A stretch of DNA of 64,000 nucleotides, taken from Taxillus chinensis. Its lineage: Eukaryota > Streptophyta > Magnoliopsida > Santalales > Loranthaceae. Where the stretch lies: NCBI GenBank assembly GCA_023512835.1, contig CM042090.1, positions 57,275,865 through 57,339,864 of the forward strand, in the 5' to 3' direction. Every line of letters begins with the position of its first letter. The stretch's first letter is position 1. Below, piece after piece: positions 12,117 to 24,500 of this stretch. A program made the translations under genes and the position numbers. The notes beneath the pieces are model-generated. The model saw only the letters and a list, made by a program, of their open reading frames with translations. It ran no database searches and had not been told where the DNA came from.

Positions 12117-13177
12117 TATATATAGATTATTATTATTCCATGGAAGACGAAGTCTCCTCATACATATATATATTATGGATGGCTTTGCCCCTCAATATTT
12201 ATATGTATATTATATAGTATATACGTATATTATATATGTATATGTATACGTATAGATTATTATTATTATCATGAAAAGTTTTTCCACCATAATATACTTA
12301 TATATGTCTCTCAATATATTACTTATGAATATACTATTATTATTAAAACTAAAATATTAACTTTTAAATTTTGTTTCAAGGTTTATAAACGCGGAAGACA
12401 AAAAGATTGTAAGGATCCACTCTCCCTTTCCTTACGACGATCTCCGACGTGGAAATTCATTTCCTATTTCTTCTCTATATTTCTATCTCGATATTTAATA
12501 ATTAACTTTATTTGACACTTCTTGGAAAGTTGGTAATCTAATTTATTGAATGGTGAATAACCCTTTTACTTATCGGGGCTATTATTGTAAGACCTTCCTT
12601 TACGTTGAAATTTACCATTGATGTGGTTGTTTGAATTTTTGTGAAGATATGTTTTATGTTTGGCAATATGTTTATGGGTGGTTCCAGAAAAGACCTCCAA
12701 TGCATTGGGTAAAGAACATCACTGGAGAGTGTCAATCCAGTTGATAACAGGTTATGCATGACATCTAGGTGGTGAACCTAGATGAGTAGATATTCTTATT
12801 CTTTCATGAGCTGATTATTCTCCATATATTATTCGTTACTTTTAACTTTACTGGGCTATTTGAGCTCATTTCCTTTATGTTTTCTTCCAACCCCAGGGAA
12901 CTAGGAGAAAGCAAGGATGCTAGGATAATGGTGTCCAGAATGCTTGGAATAAAATCATAAGAAGATTATGCATGTAGTATTTATATGTCATGTAAACTAT
13001 AATGGGTTATCAACACCTAGTCTCTAAATGCTAAACCTTAAAGATCTTGTGATGAGTCTTGATGTAATAAATAAACCATCGAATTTATGTTGAGTAATAG
13101 ATTACTATTCATTATAATTGTAATATCTTATTTGTCCAACGCACCCGGTCTGGAAGTCCAGATTTGGGGGCGTTACA
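12117..13177 (+). repeat. Copy 2 of the 1.06-kb tandem duplication
   Basis: The offset from copy 1 is 1064 bases. It ends with the same LTR terminus. This pattern fits unequal recombination that joined two LTRs at an internal position, so two LTR 3' halves now stand in tandem. Confidence 0.9.
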
Positions 13178-13182
13178 CCAAA
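13178..13182. repeat. Target-site duplication CCAAA (right)
   Basis: Identical to 9545-9549 and directly follows the solo LTR. Confidence 0.8.
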
Positions 13183-14999
13183 TGTGTCCACAATAGGCAT
13201 CATTTACTATTTCCATCGAAGATCTTGCCGTGGCCGTATAATTATTGGCCGCCAACCTTCACAAATATCCAGCGTAGGCCATGGCCTGTGTCAACGACAT
13301 TTTCTTTTTTCTCTTTATTTTATGTATTTTCCTTAATTATTTTAATGTAATAAGTGGGGAGACTTATCATTCGTCATATGTCCGGAGCATCCGCTATCGA
13401 GTATCCACTTGCTTTGATTTATCTTTGACTTCAAGTGGGCTGGGAGTGAATTCCAGAGATGTTGCTACAAGACAATAGATTACACTTTCGGTGCCTAAAC
13501 TTGTTTTGAGCGGTTAGGAGAAGCAATAGTAGTGTCATCAGTTCCGGATTAATGCTAATTTGACATTGTTCCAATAAATACATAACCAACTAACCAAACT
13601 TCATATGTAACAAATATATGTTTATTATTTTAATGCTACTTTAATTTTACTTAATGCATACATAACATGTGAAATAGTGTATAAGAAGGGAAATAGTAAC
13701 AAAAAAATGCCCATATAGGGGTCAAACCTCCATTCTATCCATACTAGCCATGCTACCATTCCAGTTATGGCCTACCACCAACCTAGCTAGCAATAGGAAG
13801 CTCACACGACTGCTACCATAACCGAAACAGGCCACTATGTACTACATCCCCTAGGACAACCAACCTTACTTATTCCTATGAAATAAAGACTAAAACCAAG
13901 GCCTGAATATGCAATACACAAGCAAAAAATAAGAACCAGAATAGAGTTTGGTCCTCCCTCTCTCTCTTCGAACCTCACCAAAATTCAGCTAAAATGCAAC
14001 CATACCTAAAACAAGATAGATTCAAGCAACTACAACAACTTTAATTTCCTAATTCTACACTAATTTCACAAGAACACAAAAATTCTCAAATGTAGAATTA
14101 TAAAACCTTAATAAACTAAATCTAGATTTGAAGATGTTAAAGGAGGAACATGGTAGTGGAGGAGTTGCGCCGTCTGAAATGGAAAAGGGATCCACAAAGA
14201 GAGAGACTGTGCAACATCACAATTACGTACTTTGATTGAAGTCATAGGGAGTTTTGCAAAATGGAGAGACCGACAAAAAAGAGATCATGTTGAGAGGGAC
14301 CTCAATTGCATAATGTAATATTCTTTCTTAAATTAGTTTGCCAACATGACAATTATCATGTTAGTTGAAGACGTACATGGTTATAAATAACATTTATCTT
14401 TTGAGAAAATATTTATATTTAAATAATATTATTTGAATATTGATGTTCGAATACTAATATGTGAACATTTTTTTAATAAAGAATTTTACCCTTAAAACAT
14501 CTTCAACTCTATTCATATATGATGCACTACAATTGTACAATTTTATTGCTCTAATCATTATCTTAAATGCTTTCTAAATTAGATAATTCCATAAAATACA
14601 AATATCTTACTACTTGCTAATTTAATTTTATTAATATTTTAATATAATAAAATATTAATTAATTATATAGGAAAATAATTATTTAATTTTTTTAAATAAT
14701 AAAATATTATATATTTAATTAAAATAAAAAATATAATTAAAATAAATATTTTTTATTTTTTTAAAAAATAAATTTTCAAAGAATTTTTTTTCCGCCACCA
14801 ATAATAAATTTTCAAACACATGTTTAAAAATGCTTTTATACATACATTAATCGAATACAATTTCTATAGTCGAACACAATTTTTTAATTTGACAGGATAA
14901 TATTATTTTTAAATATAATATTATTTTAAAAATAATAAATTTCACCAACTAAAAATTATTTATAAATAATAAAAATTTATCTATTTTTTTTTTAATAAT
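13183..14999. other. Gene-free stretch upstream of NCA1
   Basis: The first 300 bp (to about 13480) continue the split LTR-like repeat of 9300-9549, including GTGTCAACGACATTTTC and CTGGGAGTGAATTCC. From 13480 to 14340 I recognise nothing. From 14340 to 15000 the DNA is very AT-rich with many TTAATTA and TAATATTA words. A core promoter for the downstream gene probably lies near the right end but cannot be pinned to one TATA box. Confidence 0.4.
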
Positions 15000-15333
15000 T
15001 TTATTTTTAAAAATAATCTTCGTTCCCAGTCCCCTTCTCGCGAATCTACATTTACCCTTATCAATACTAAACTTCAATTTCATCCCACCCCGACCATTCC
15101 CAGTCCCCTTCTCGCGAAGCCCGACAATCCCTAGCATCCATCAACCTCAATCACTCACTCACCACCGTCTCCTACTTCTCTCTCTTCTCAAAAACAGACC
15201 ACTCCAATCAACGCACCCAAATCATTCGTTCAAAATCAATCTCTTTCTCTCTCTCTCTCTCCCTCTCTCTCTCTCCGCTTCCGAGCCCTTCCTTAGAACC
15301 AGAACACAAGCCGAACAACATTCGAAGAACAAC
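15000..15333 (+). promoter_or_regulatory. Probable NCA1 promoter-proximal region and 5' UTR
   Basis: GC content rises sharply from the AT-rich upstream DNA. TTCCCAGTCCCCTTCTCGCG occurs twice as part of a 22-bp direct repeat (15023-15044 and 15097-15118). A CT-rich run, CTCTTTCTCTCTCTCTCTCT, starts near 15239, a common feature of plant 5' leaders and GAGA-type promoter elements. No upstream start codon was confirmed as functional. Transcription start is unknown. Confidence 0.45.
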
Positions 15334-15587
15334 ATGACTCCTGTCTGTCCATTCGTCAAAGCCTCTCGCCCAGACGATGCTTCGTTGCGCAAGCCCACCG
15401 CCGAACACCCCCACAAGCCCGTACAGCAATCTGTATCCGAAACTCCTCAACCCGCCACCGTCACCACCAAGTGTCCCTATGGCTTCGATTCTCAGACCTT
15501 CAAGACGGGTCCTCTCAGCTGCCTCATCTGCCACGCCCTTCTCTTCGACAGCATCCGATGCGTGCCGTGCTCTCATATCTACTGCAG
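15334..15587 (+). CDS. NCA1: NCA1 exon 1 (N-terminus, first half of RING)
   Basis: Encodes residues 1-84 plus two bases of codon 85. A Pro/Thr-rich N-terminal segment leads to [20 protein letters not shown] and the first zinc ligands. It ends ACTGCAG before the donor GTGAGC. The intron interrupts the RING between HIYC and RAC. Confidence 0.88.
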
Positions 15588-18500
15588 GTGAGCCGATTCC
15601 ACCGATTCTTGTCATTTTAAGTGTTGATTCAGCAGTCATCGCAAACGCGTTAATTTAATGTTTTTTTTTGGTTGCAAAACATAAGGGCTTGTATTTTGAG
15701 ATTCAAGGAATGTCCGCTGTGTGGAGCTGACATTGAGCGCGTAGAGGCCGATCTGAAGTTCCAGAGCACGGTCGATTTGTTTATCAACGGCCACGCGAGG
15801 ATCAAGAGGTCTCATGTCAACGAAGGGTCTGGGGAAAAGTTGGATACTGAGAAGAAAACGGTTATATACGAGGATGTTTCCTTCGAGAGGGGTTCTTTCT
15901 TGGTGCAACAGGGCATGAGGGTGAGTTCTTTATTTTTTTTTTTCGGGACCTTTTGTGTGGCCGGAACATCATTATGATTATGTTTGTTAACTTAGTTTTG
16001 AATTAGGGTCGATTCAGTTTATATTATTTTTTTATTGGAAAAAAATATAAATTAAAACAAAACCAAGGAGGTGAAGGATTATACACAGTGCAAGGATGAA
16101 GGTCAAAACCCTATCCGCACAAGAAACATTACAACACAAATGACAATATCTAACAAAAAAGCCCACAAAAACGTTTTAAGCCTTTGAGGCAAGCTCTCGG
16201 GACCATCAAAAATTCGGAGTTCCCCTCATGCCGGAACACCCAAAATACTGTCATAGTCTCTGGTGTTGTCTCCAAAAACCTTGCCATGCTTTTATCTCTT
16301 CTCCCACACGATCCCGATGGATCCATCTCAACTCCAAAACAATAAAAAAAAAAACCCCACACCTCGTCCTTCTATGGGCAATGCAAAAGAATATGGTCAA
16401 TCTACCCGTCACAGCCTTGCAAGTTGATTGAAAGTGAGTTTCTTACTCCCAGCAGCCTTCCAAGTGCAAAATGCGTTCCTAGGGGGAATCTTTGCTATCC
16501 AAATTCCTTTCCATCGTTGATCATTCGAACATGGATCATGCTACCACCCCGAAATCTCTCGAAAGAACCATGGAACCATAAAGTAGACACTTCTAGGATA
16601 CTTCCAAACCGCTGTGTTCGGCTGCCCTTCTTGCAACTAGTAGCGATACAATTCCGTATAAAACTCCACAAACTCATTCACTTTCTACTCTAAGAAAGGT
16701 AATGTACCAACCCCCACCACCCTACATTGACTAATTGAGACTTCCTGGTTGATTGCTAATGCAACCACCATTTGTAACATGACCTTGAGAGGCCTCTCCC
16801 CACCCCACACATTGTGCCAAAATGAAATGGAGGATCCCCCTTTCCAAGGGCCAACCCCAAGCAGCATTTTCGTAGACTTGGAAGTCCAACCACGATGCTC
16901 AAACCCATAAATAGCCGCAGGCTTTGCCACTCCACCATAAAATCTCCACTTCCACTTAGCAAGGAGGGCTTTCATTGAATGCCTTGATGGGCTTGATCCC
17001 TAGTTCAACATCCTCATGAGGTTGCTAAACGGCACTCTATGGGACAAGGTGAAACTTGAATAAATTGCAAGAACTATTGCATAGGAAGTGTCTTTGAAGA
17101 CTCTTTATTCTTTTGGTCACTGCCCTAGGTATATGGAACATGGGTAGTAAGTAGATAGGCATATTGGCAAGAGTGCTTTGTAAGAGGGTGAGATGACCCT
17201 CTTTGGATTAGCACACAACCTTCTAATTAGCCACTCATCTTTTAATCCTCTCCACTATGTGATCTCATAATGCATGAGATCTGACTGAAGCACTCAAGGG
17301 CAGGCTAAGGAAGGAAATGGTTTGTTGACCGAGGTGACACCCAAGAACCCTTGCTAGACGCCCCTCCTATCCACCTCTCCTCCTAAGGCAACCGACTCAC
17401 TATTAGCCAAATTGACTTGCAACTTAGAAATAACCTCAAAGCACAACAACACCGTTTGAAGATTCATGATATTCTCTTCTCTGGCATTGCAAAATACAAA
17501 AAAAGAGAAGATGTGACACAATGATTAAAGTATCTCCCCAACCTATTTGAAAATTGCTCCACAACCGAGTTCTTACTGCCATGTATACCATTCTATTAAA
17601 AATTTCCATTACAAACAAAAACAACTGCGATAAAGGGTTTCCTTGCCTCAATCCTTTGGATGCACAAAAAAAGGTGAAGCCCCATTATTCTGTGTGCATG
17701 AAAGTGGAACGAAAGGAGCGATGTGTGGATGGTGGTGGTGAGGTGACGATCTCCTGTAGCTACTTGTAGGAGATATTAGAGTCTCGGCATGGGATCAGTG
17801 GAGGACTGGGGGAGGCACTAGTTTGAGCCGCCGGCGATAGATCTAGAGTAGGGAGGCGTTGCTGCGTCAATGTCATTGGCCTGCCAATGTCAGTAATTGG
17901 TGGAGGAGGTGTTGTCGCCTCGGTCCGATCCGTCGGTGAGAGATCTAGCAGAGTTGCATACTACCGTGTGTGAGATGCCGCTGTGTGACAACGTGTGAGC
18001 AGAGGATGCAAGTTCGTTTTCATCTGGGTTCACCATGAAATCGTGACTTTACGGTTTTGCTTATGATTTTGTTGGAACTTGATTTTGTATAAGGGTTTGA
18101 ACAAATGGGGTTGGTGGATGCGTAAACTCATACGCTTTTACAAGTTAAAACTCGAGTTTAATAACTTTGGTTGTCACAAACTTGTTATTCTTGGAGAACT
18201 CCCGACTACACCTTATAACATCATGCTTGACCATATCCCAACCCTTTTGGAAAATGGTCATATAAAAACCATTTGGTCCTAGGTCCTTATCACTCTCACG
18301 ACCCTGAAATGCCTCCATAATCTCTTTCTGAAAGAGCAGGCACTCCAATTGCCATGTGTCCTCTTGTGTCACCCTGGCCAAACTTGGGCCATCAAAAGCA
18401 TGCCACCACAGATGCTGTTACCCACACCAACATTTTATACCCTCTAAATGAAATGCCTTTGACCATCATATAGCTAACAAAATTATCATGCTTATGTGCA

Positions 18501-21500
18501 TTTGCAGTTTGATGGAAGAAAGCAATGTTTTGATCTCCCTCTTTTAGCTAAGTGGCCCACGACCTTTGTTCCAATTGTATCGACCTCTTCTCTCTTTTCC
18601 AATGTCAATTGTTATCTTTGTGAGATTGTTTTAAAACACATAGTGAGTAGAATAAAAGGTTACAGAACAATTAAGATGTTTGGTAATTTGATTAATAAAA
18701 AGAAGATTATTAGAGAGATTTGAAGCAAATAAAACTAACGACAAAAAAGAGTAGGTGAAAGTGAGATGTTTTTAGCCCCAGTAATTGGCATAAGAGTCCT
18801 ATTAGCTACCCGAATAGACTTAACATGTGAGAATCCAATAGAGGTAATTAGAGATAAATTATTACTCATATGATCAGTAGTTTCAAAATCGATTATTCAA
18901 GTGTTGTCAGTAGAAGAAAGTAAAATTGATTTAGAAGCACATTCTCGGGTTAGGCAAGCCACATGCGAAGTAGAAGATAGAGCATTAGAGGGTTTGTGTT
19001 TTGTGTAGCCATTTGCTCTCTCTAACCAGTTCACACAAAACACATGTGAACAAACGAGAACCTTGCAAAACACGTTATAAACCAAGGAGAGTAACACTAC
19101 TGAAGATGTGCTAGACAAAACCTCATGGTGGTGGAGGTGGCGGCGAGGACGGTGGCGATGAAGGTTACTCCTTGCGGTGGCACGACAATAGTGTTGTAAC
19201 TTGTGGTGACACTGAGACATGCAAAACTTTGTTTCAGAGCATGGCGTCAATGTTGGAGGGCGGTATCAACGATGGCGGGTGGCGACAACGACTTGTGGCT
19301 TGCATTAGAAAGAGATCATGACTATTATACTTGATCTAGAACATGCGTCAACGTTGGCAGGAGGCGCCCGCGATTTTGATTTAGATTATAGGAGGATAAG
19401 TCGATTACAAAGGACAGAGTTGAGATGAGACTCTTGCAACAAGAGTAGTGATGGCAGCTCTTCCTTAGGTTAGGGTTTTGCTTTGACACCAAGTTGAAAA
19501 TAGAAAAAATACAAGAAAATTATTATTATTATTATTATTTAGAGATTACAAGTGTTGCGTTTTGGCTGGGTGAAAGTGTCTTTACCTCTCCAAGGGAGGC
19601 CAGCTCACTTTGGTTAGGAGTACTCTTTTCAACTTTGACCTACTATATGTCTTTGTTTCCTCTTTCAATAGCTATTGCTTTTTGGCTCGAGAGGATCCAA
19701 AGGAACTTTCTTTGGGGCATGGTGGCGGGAATGTCCAAACCTCACTTGGTGCGCTGTGTCGCCCTCTCTCTTAGGGCGGTTTGGACATTTGGAAGTTGTG
19801 CCAGTTTAATGTCTCTCTATTGGGGAAGTGATTGTGGCGGTTCAGGGTGGAGAGAGTGGTCCTGTGGCGGGCGATGATTGCGGAGAAGTGTGGTGTCGCC
19901 AGTGAACGTTGGGCCTCTTTGATGTCTCGTGGGTCGCATGGTTTGAGTTTATGGAAATTTATCCATGTGCACTGGGACTTTTTCTCTCAGTTTGTGGGGT
20001 TTGAGTTGAGGGATGGTGCTTTTATTCGCTTTTGGGATGATGTATGGTGTGGTGCATCACCCTTGAGACGCGATTATCTAGAGTTGTATCGGATTGCTTG
20101 CTCCCATAATGCTTTTGTGGCTGACGTTTATTGTCTACGGGGTAGTGAGAGGTGATGTTTTTGCGGGCTGCCTATGATTGGGAGTTGGAGACTTTCTCAT
20201 CCTTTTTTGATCAGTTGTATTTCGTTGTCCCTGTGTAGTTGATGGCCGATAGGCTTTGTTGGCGGCCCAATAGAGAGCGTGGTTTTCAGGTTTGGAGTCT
20301 GTACTCTCTTTTGATGCCTGCTCGGCCGGAGGCATTTTCGTGGCGTAGTGTGGCAGACGTGAGTTTAATCCCGCATTACTTTTTTTGCTTGGACAACAGT
20401 GCTTGATCGGATCCTTACTGTTGATAACATGTGACGTCGAGATTTTGTTCTCGTTAGTTGGTGTTTTATGTGTAAGGCTTCAGCGGAGTTTGTGGATCAT
20501 TTATTTTTGCATTGTCTGTATGTTTGGGAGCTGTGGAATGTGATTCTGGGCTTGTTCAGCCTTATTTGGGTGATGGCGTCGTCTCTTCGTTGATTGTTTG
20601 AGTGCTGGCCCGGGGGCATGGGGTGCTGTTCGGTGAGAGCTGGTCCCTCATTGTCTTTTTTGGTGTATCTATCGGGAGCGGAATATTCGAGTGTTTGACG
20701 ACAATGAGCGTTTTCCGTCTGAGCTCACCTTTTTTTTTTTTTTTTTTTTTTCAGGATTTGAAGGAATGACTTCTTGCTTCGGGCATGTTGTCTCTTTTGT
20801 CTTTTTCTAATGTTGTTCATGGGTGTTTTTTTTGAGTTTGTTATTGTATGCTCTTTTAGCGCACACGACTTGTGTGCGTTCCTCTTATATTAATAAATTT
20901 TCTTACTTATAAAAAAAGTATATACATATACACAATTAGAAAATCTAAATTTAAAAATAATCTTATTTAGGAAATTAAATATACACTCACATAATTACAA
21001 TAGGACAAAACTTACGTCCAACCCAGATTGGAGGAAATTCCTTCAACCTATATGTGGCAGCATATATAACTGATATGTGTCCATTAGTCATGTGCCATGC
21101 GCATGACACTAACACTATTAAATCTTCAAACCTCCGTTTTGTAAGACGCCGAAGGCATTAACCTCGACAACGTTCGCGAAGCCTCCGGGATGGGCGTGGT
21201 CGGCGGCTCTGCTTTCTACTCCACCAAGGGCATCTACAACTCGCCCAAGGTCGAGTGCCATCCCTGCCGCCGATCACGTACAGCTTTCCGGCGGAGAACT
21301 CCGACCCCGGAAATGACCTCCTGACGCGCATCCCGGGGTCGGCATCCCACCGGGAGAGAACGGCGTTGTAGACCAAGACGGAACCATCGTTGACGATGTG
21401 GTACACCTTACGGTAGCCGGTGGCGGCGGCTGAGGATATGGCGAACGGGTGGGGAGCGATAGGGGCGAGGTAGGGGGCAAAGGCGGCTCGGCGCCGGCGG

Positions 21501-24500
21501 AGGGAGAACCAGGGGTGGGAGGAAGGGAGGCTCAGGTAAACGAAGAGGCGGTGCTCGAAGCAACAGAGGCGGTGGAGAGCGGCAAAGAAGGAGGTGGAGC
21601 GGAGGAGGGAGTGTCATAGCTTGGAGACGAGGGAGACGGTAGGGTGGTGGGTGAGCGGCATGCGGGCAATGCACTACGAAGCGATGTTGTATGGGAGCCC
21701 CGGAATCAGGAGGGGCATGGCGGCGGAGGGTTGCTCCCCCATGGTGGTGATGGTAGTAGTGTTCATTCCGCTGGAGAGAGGGGGAGGGTTGCCTCGTAGA
21801 GAGCTTGTTTTTTTTTTTTTTTTGAGTTCGGATTCTCTGCGCGTCATGCAGGACATAATTTTGTATCTTTTACTACACAGCGTAATGCCCTTGGCGAAAT
21901 GGAGGTTTGGAGATTTAACGGGGTTAGTGTCATGCGCATGACGCATGACTATAGGATACATGTCAGTTATATATGCTGCCACATATATAGGTTGAAGGAC
22001 TTTCCTCCAATATATGGTAGCTCATTAATTGAAAATTCTTTCCAATTACTCCCTCTACACTACCAAAATACCACCCACTGTCCCAATAGCTGACTTAGCT
22101 GACCAGCCCATAGGAGCAGGCCCTCAAATGCTCCTTATCATATTATGAGAGAAATGCTCCATTTTGGTTTCCTGGATACGATCCTTTGTGTGCTGCTATT
22201 TAAGCCCCACACATTCCATGATATGAACTCGAGTTCCATTAGACACTGTACTAGCCTCATCGTCTACAATCTCCCTTCACCGACCCCTGACCATCGTTGT
22301 TAATTGAACATTTCAACCTTTTAAGCACTGTGCTTGCTTAAAAGGCACTGTACTTGCTGCCTCATGTAGATCCTTCGTTGAGTTTCCTGCACAAGCTCAA
22401 TATCGACAGACAGTTTCATAGCTCAGTCCTTAAAACTGTCAAAGGAGACTCCCACCAAACTTCTCACAGATCGGACCTTTCTCAAAACCCACTCAAAAGT
22501 AGGTGAATTGAGTTCTGAATCCTCTACCACAGACTGAAAACCAGTGGCCCTGGGTATAGTCTCTAAAGGGTTGATGACTTTGTCTCCTTCTGGGATAAAA
22601 AACGACAATAGCATCAAGTGATTCACCACAATTTCCTCAATACCTCCATTGTTAGCAGCAAATTGTCATTGCTGATAATTGTTATTGCCCTAGTGCCACC
22701 AATTCAAAACCAAATTATTGGATTTGTTCACTTGTTCCTGTGTCCTTACCACATCCATGGGTTTCGGACTCGATTGTGTTGGATGCAAATTTTCCCGATC
22801 ACATCTCCTTTAACTATGAGACTAGGCCACCTGGTTTTAGACACTCCATCTCAACCCCATGGTTAGACTCGATGTTGACACCCTTGACCCTTTGTCATCC
22901 CTATCACTACTATCCTCCATCCAAGAAGACCCTTGCCACTTGTTGCTATCACCCCAACGCTAGCCATCTCCTTAGGTCCCGAGCACATCTGTTGCCCCTT
23001 CCTCCACTTGCACACCAGTTTGTTGTCTGGCCAAGTTCTGACCATCTCTAACACCTCCTTTATCGCTATTACTTTCCAATGGTCGTACCAACTTAGTACT
23101 TGAGATCTGCCGATGGGGCCTTGGACGTGAACTATGCATTGGCTGTAGCTGCTAATTTCTAGCCCTTGGCGAGTTGAAGCTTTAGTTCTCCCTCACCCCT
23201 CACAGCTCCTGTTTAGTGGCCCAAACCCATTTTCAAAACCACACCCACTCTCCCCTCATGTGTCAGGTCATGCTCAACCCCCAGATCAGGAAACACAGCT
23301 TCCCACAAGCTTGGTCAACCTGGTCTTCCACTGATACCTGCTCCCATCGTTGGCTAGGGTTGTTGCCTCCTCCATCACCTGGAGTATTTCACTGAGATCT
23401 GTAGCCAGCAGCTGCAACATGGGCACTATAATCACATCGTTCATTGTACAACCTCAGAACGACCATGTGAATTCCTCCCTAAGTTCAGCATCAGCACCCC
23501 ATCCTCTTGTCATTGATGCTCCCACTCCTCTGAGGACATCAAAGCCACCCACACATCCACAAACCAATCTAAGTGCCGCTGATGGATGTAAACAACCTCT
23601 GATAGCCTTTTCCCAGCTACGTCACTTGAAGCACGTTGTCCCGTTCACCTTCCATTACAAGTTTATAAGTTTTCCATTCAATCCATATAACTCTCTTGGC
23701 ATGGTTCGTTGACCCCATGTCAGTGTTGGCTGTAATGTAATTAGTTGATCCCATATGTTATACTAAACCTATATAGCTTTTTCATTGTCTAGATCTGTGT
23801 TTGCACTTTGCTTATATCACTTATATATCATTTGATATTATATCACTTCTTCTATCATTTTTTGTGCACTTGCAATTGTCAAAAAACTTTTGTCATTCAT
23901 TATACATAGAATTGTTTTTTAAGAGTTCTTGTTTGCTTGAATTTATTCTTTTTTTGGTTTTCTAGTGCTGTTGCTTTCACCAAATTATTTGAGGCATTTG
24001 TTGTTCCTTTTCATGCCCAGGCATACCATGCAAATAATATTGAAAGTGCCAAATCAAGGCTCAATCTTTGCACAGAAGATATTCGTGTTCAGTTAGAAAA
24101 AGTGGGCCACACTGCAGAGTTATGTTCACAGCTAGGAGCTGTTCTTGGTATGCTTGGTGACTGCTGGTATGTTCTTTTTCTTCTCTGTCTACCCATTTTT
24201 ATATAACATAAGCTGCTTGTTTTTCTTATGCACCTGCCTGTGCTTGAGGCAAATGTTGAGTGTCATGCATTAATTCTGGCATCAAGTGCCAATGACTGTA
24301 GTATCTACATTATACTGATTCAGAGTATTCCTTAAGCTGCAAAAACGTTATTCCTCATGCAGCCCCCCCCCCCCCCCGCACACAATATATATATATATAT
24401 ATAATTTTAGTGTTTACAGAAGTATCAAAATTTAGCATTTCTTACGGTGTCCAATAAGGAACCGTGCAATTGAACCTGCATATTGCAGAAACAATTACTG

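Larger units (their letters stand above)
9550..13177 (+). mobile_element. Solo gypsy LTR with internal duplication
   Basis: Starts TGTAAGACCCGC and ends GGGGGCGTTACA, flanked by perfect CCAAA duplications. There is no internal coding region, so it is a solo LTR left by LTR-LTR recombination. At 3628 bp it is longer than the family norm because 11053-12113 is duplicated in tandem at 12117-13177. A TATA-like CCTATAAATAGC is at about 10655. It is the same family as the minus-strand LTR at 4130-6065. Confidence 0.8.
21027..22011. mobile_element. Pack-MULE-like element carrying a gene fragment
   Basis: The two ends are inverted repeats of about 115 bp: ATTGGAGGAAATTCCTTCAA at the left and its near complement at the right (to 22011). 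Both arms contain TATGTGGCAGCATATATAAC and CATGCGCATGACACTAAC. Between them is a GC-rich piece of an F-box/kelch gene. Host-gene sequence between inverted repeats is the Pack-MULE pattern. I could not find a 9-bp flanking duplication, so the class is inferred. Confidence 0.6.
15921..24020 (+). other. NCA1 intron 2 (8.1 kb, transposon-filled)
   Basis: Begins GTGAGT and ends TTTTCATGCCCAG. It contains LINE pieces on both strands, a copia protease relic and a Pack-MULE-like element, listed separately. The last 320 bp (23700-24020) are ordinary T-rich intron. Confidence 0.75.

Noticed and set aside
15208..15639. 143-codon open frame antisense to NCA1 exon 1
   Set aside because: It is the mirror of a GC-rich coding exon and ends in an Arg-Glu repeat made by the CT-rich leader; no homology or splice logic supports it.
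23937..24020. Extra coding sequence upstream of NCA1 exon 3
   Set aside because: The frame is open but T-rich and membrane-like ([11 protein letters not shown]), and only the acceptor at 24020 continues the protein in phase with a family-like sequence.
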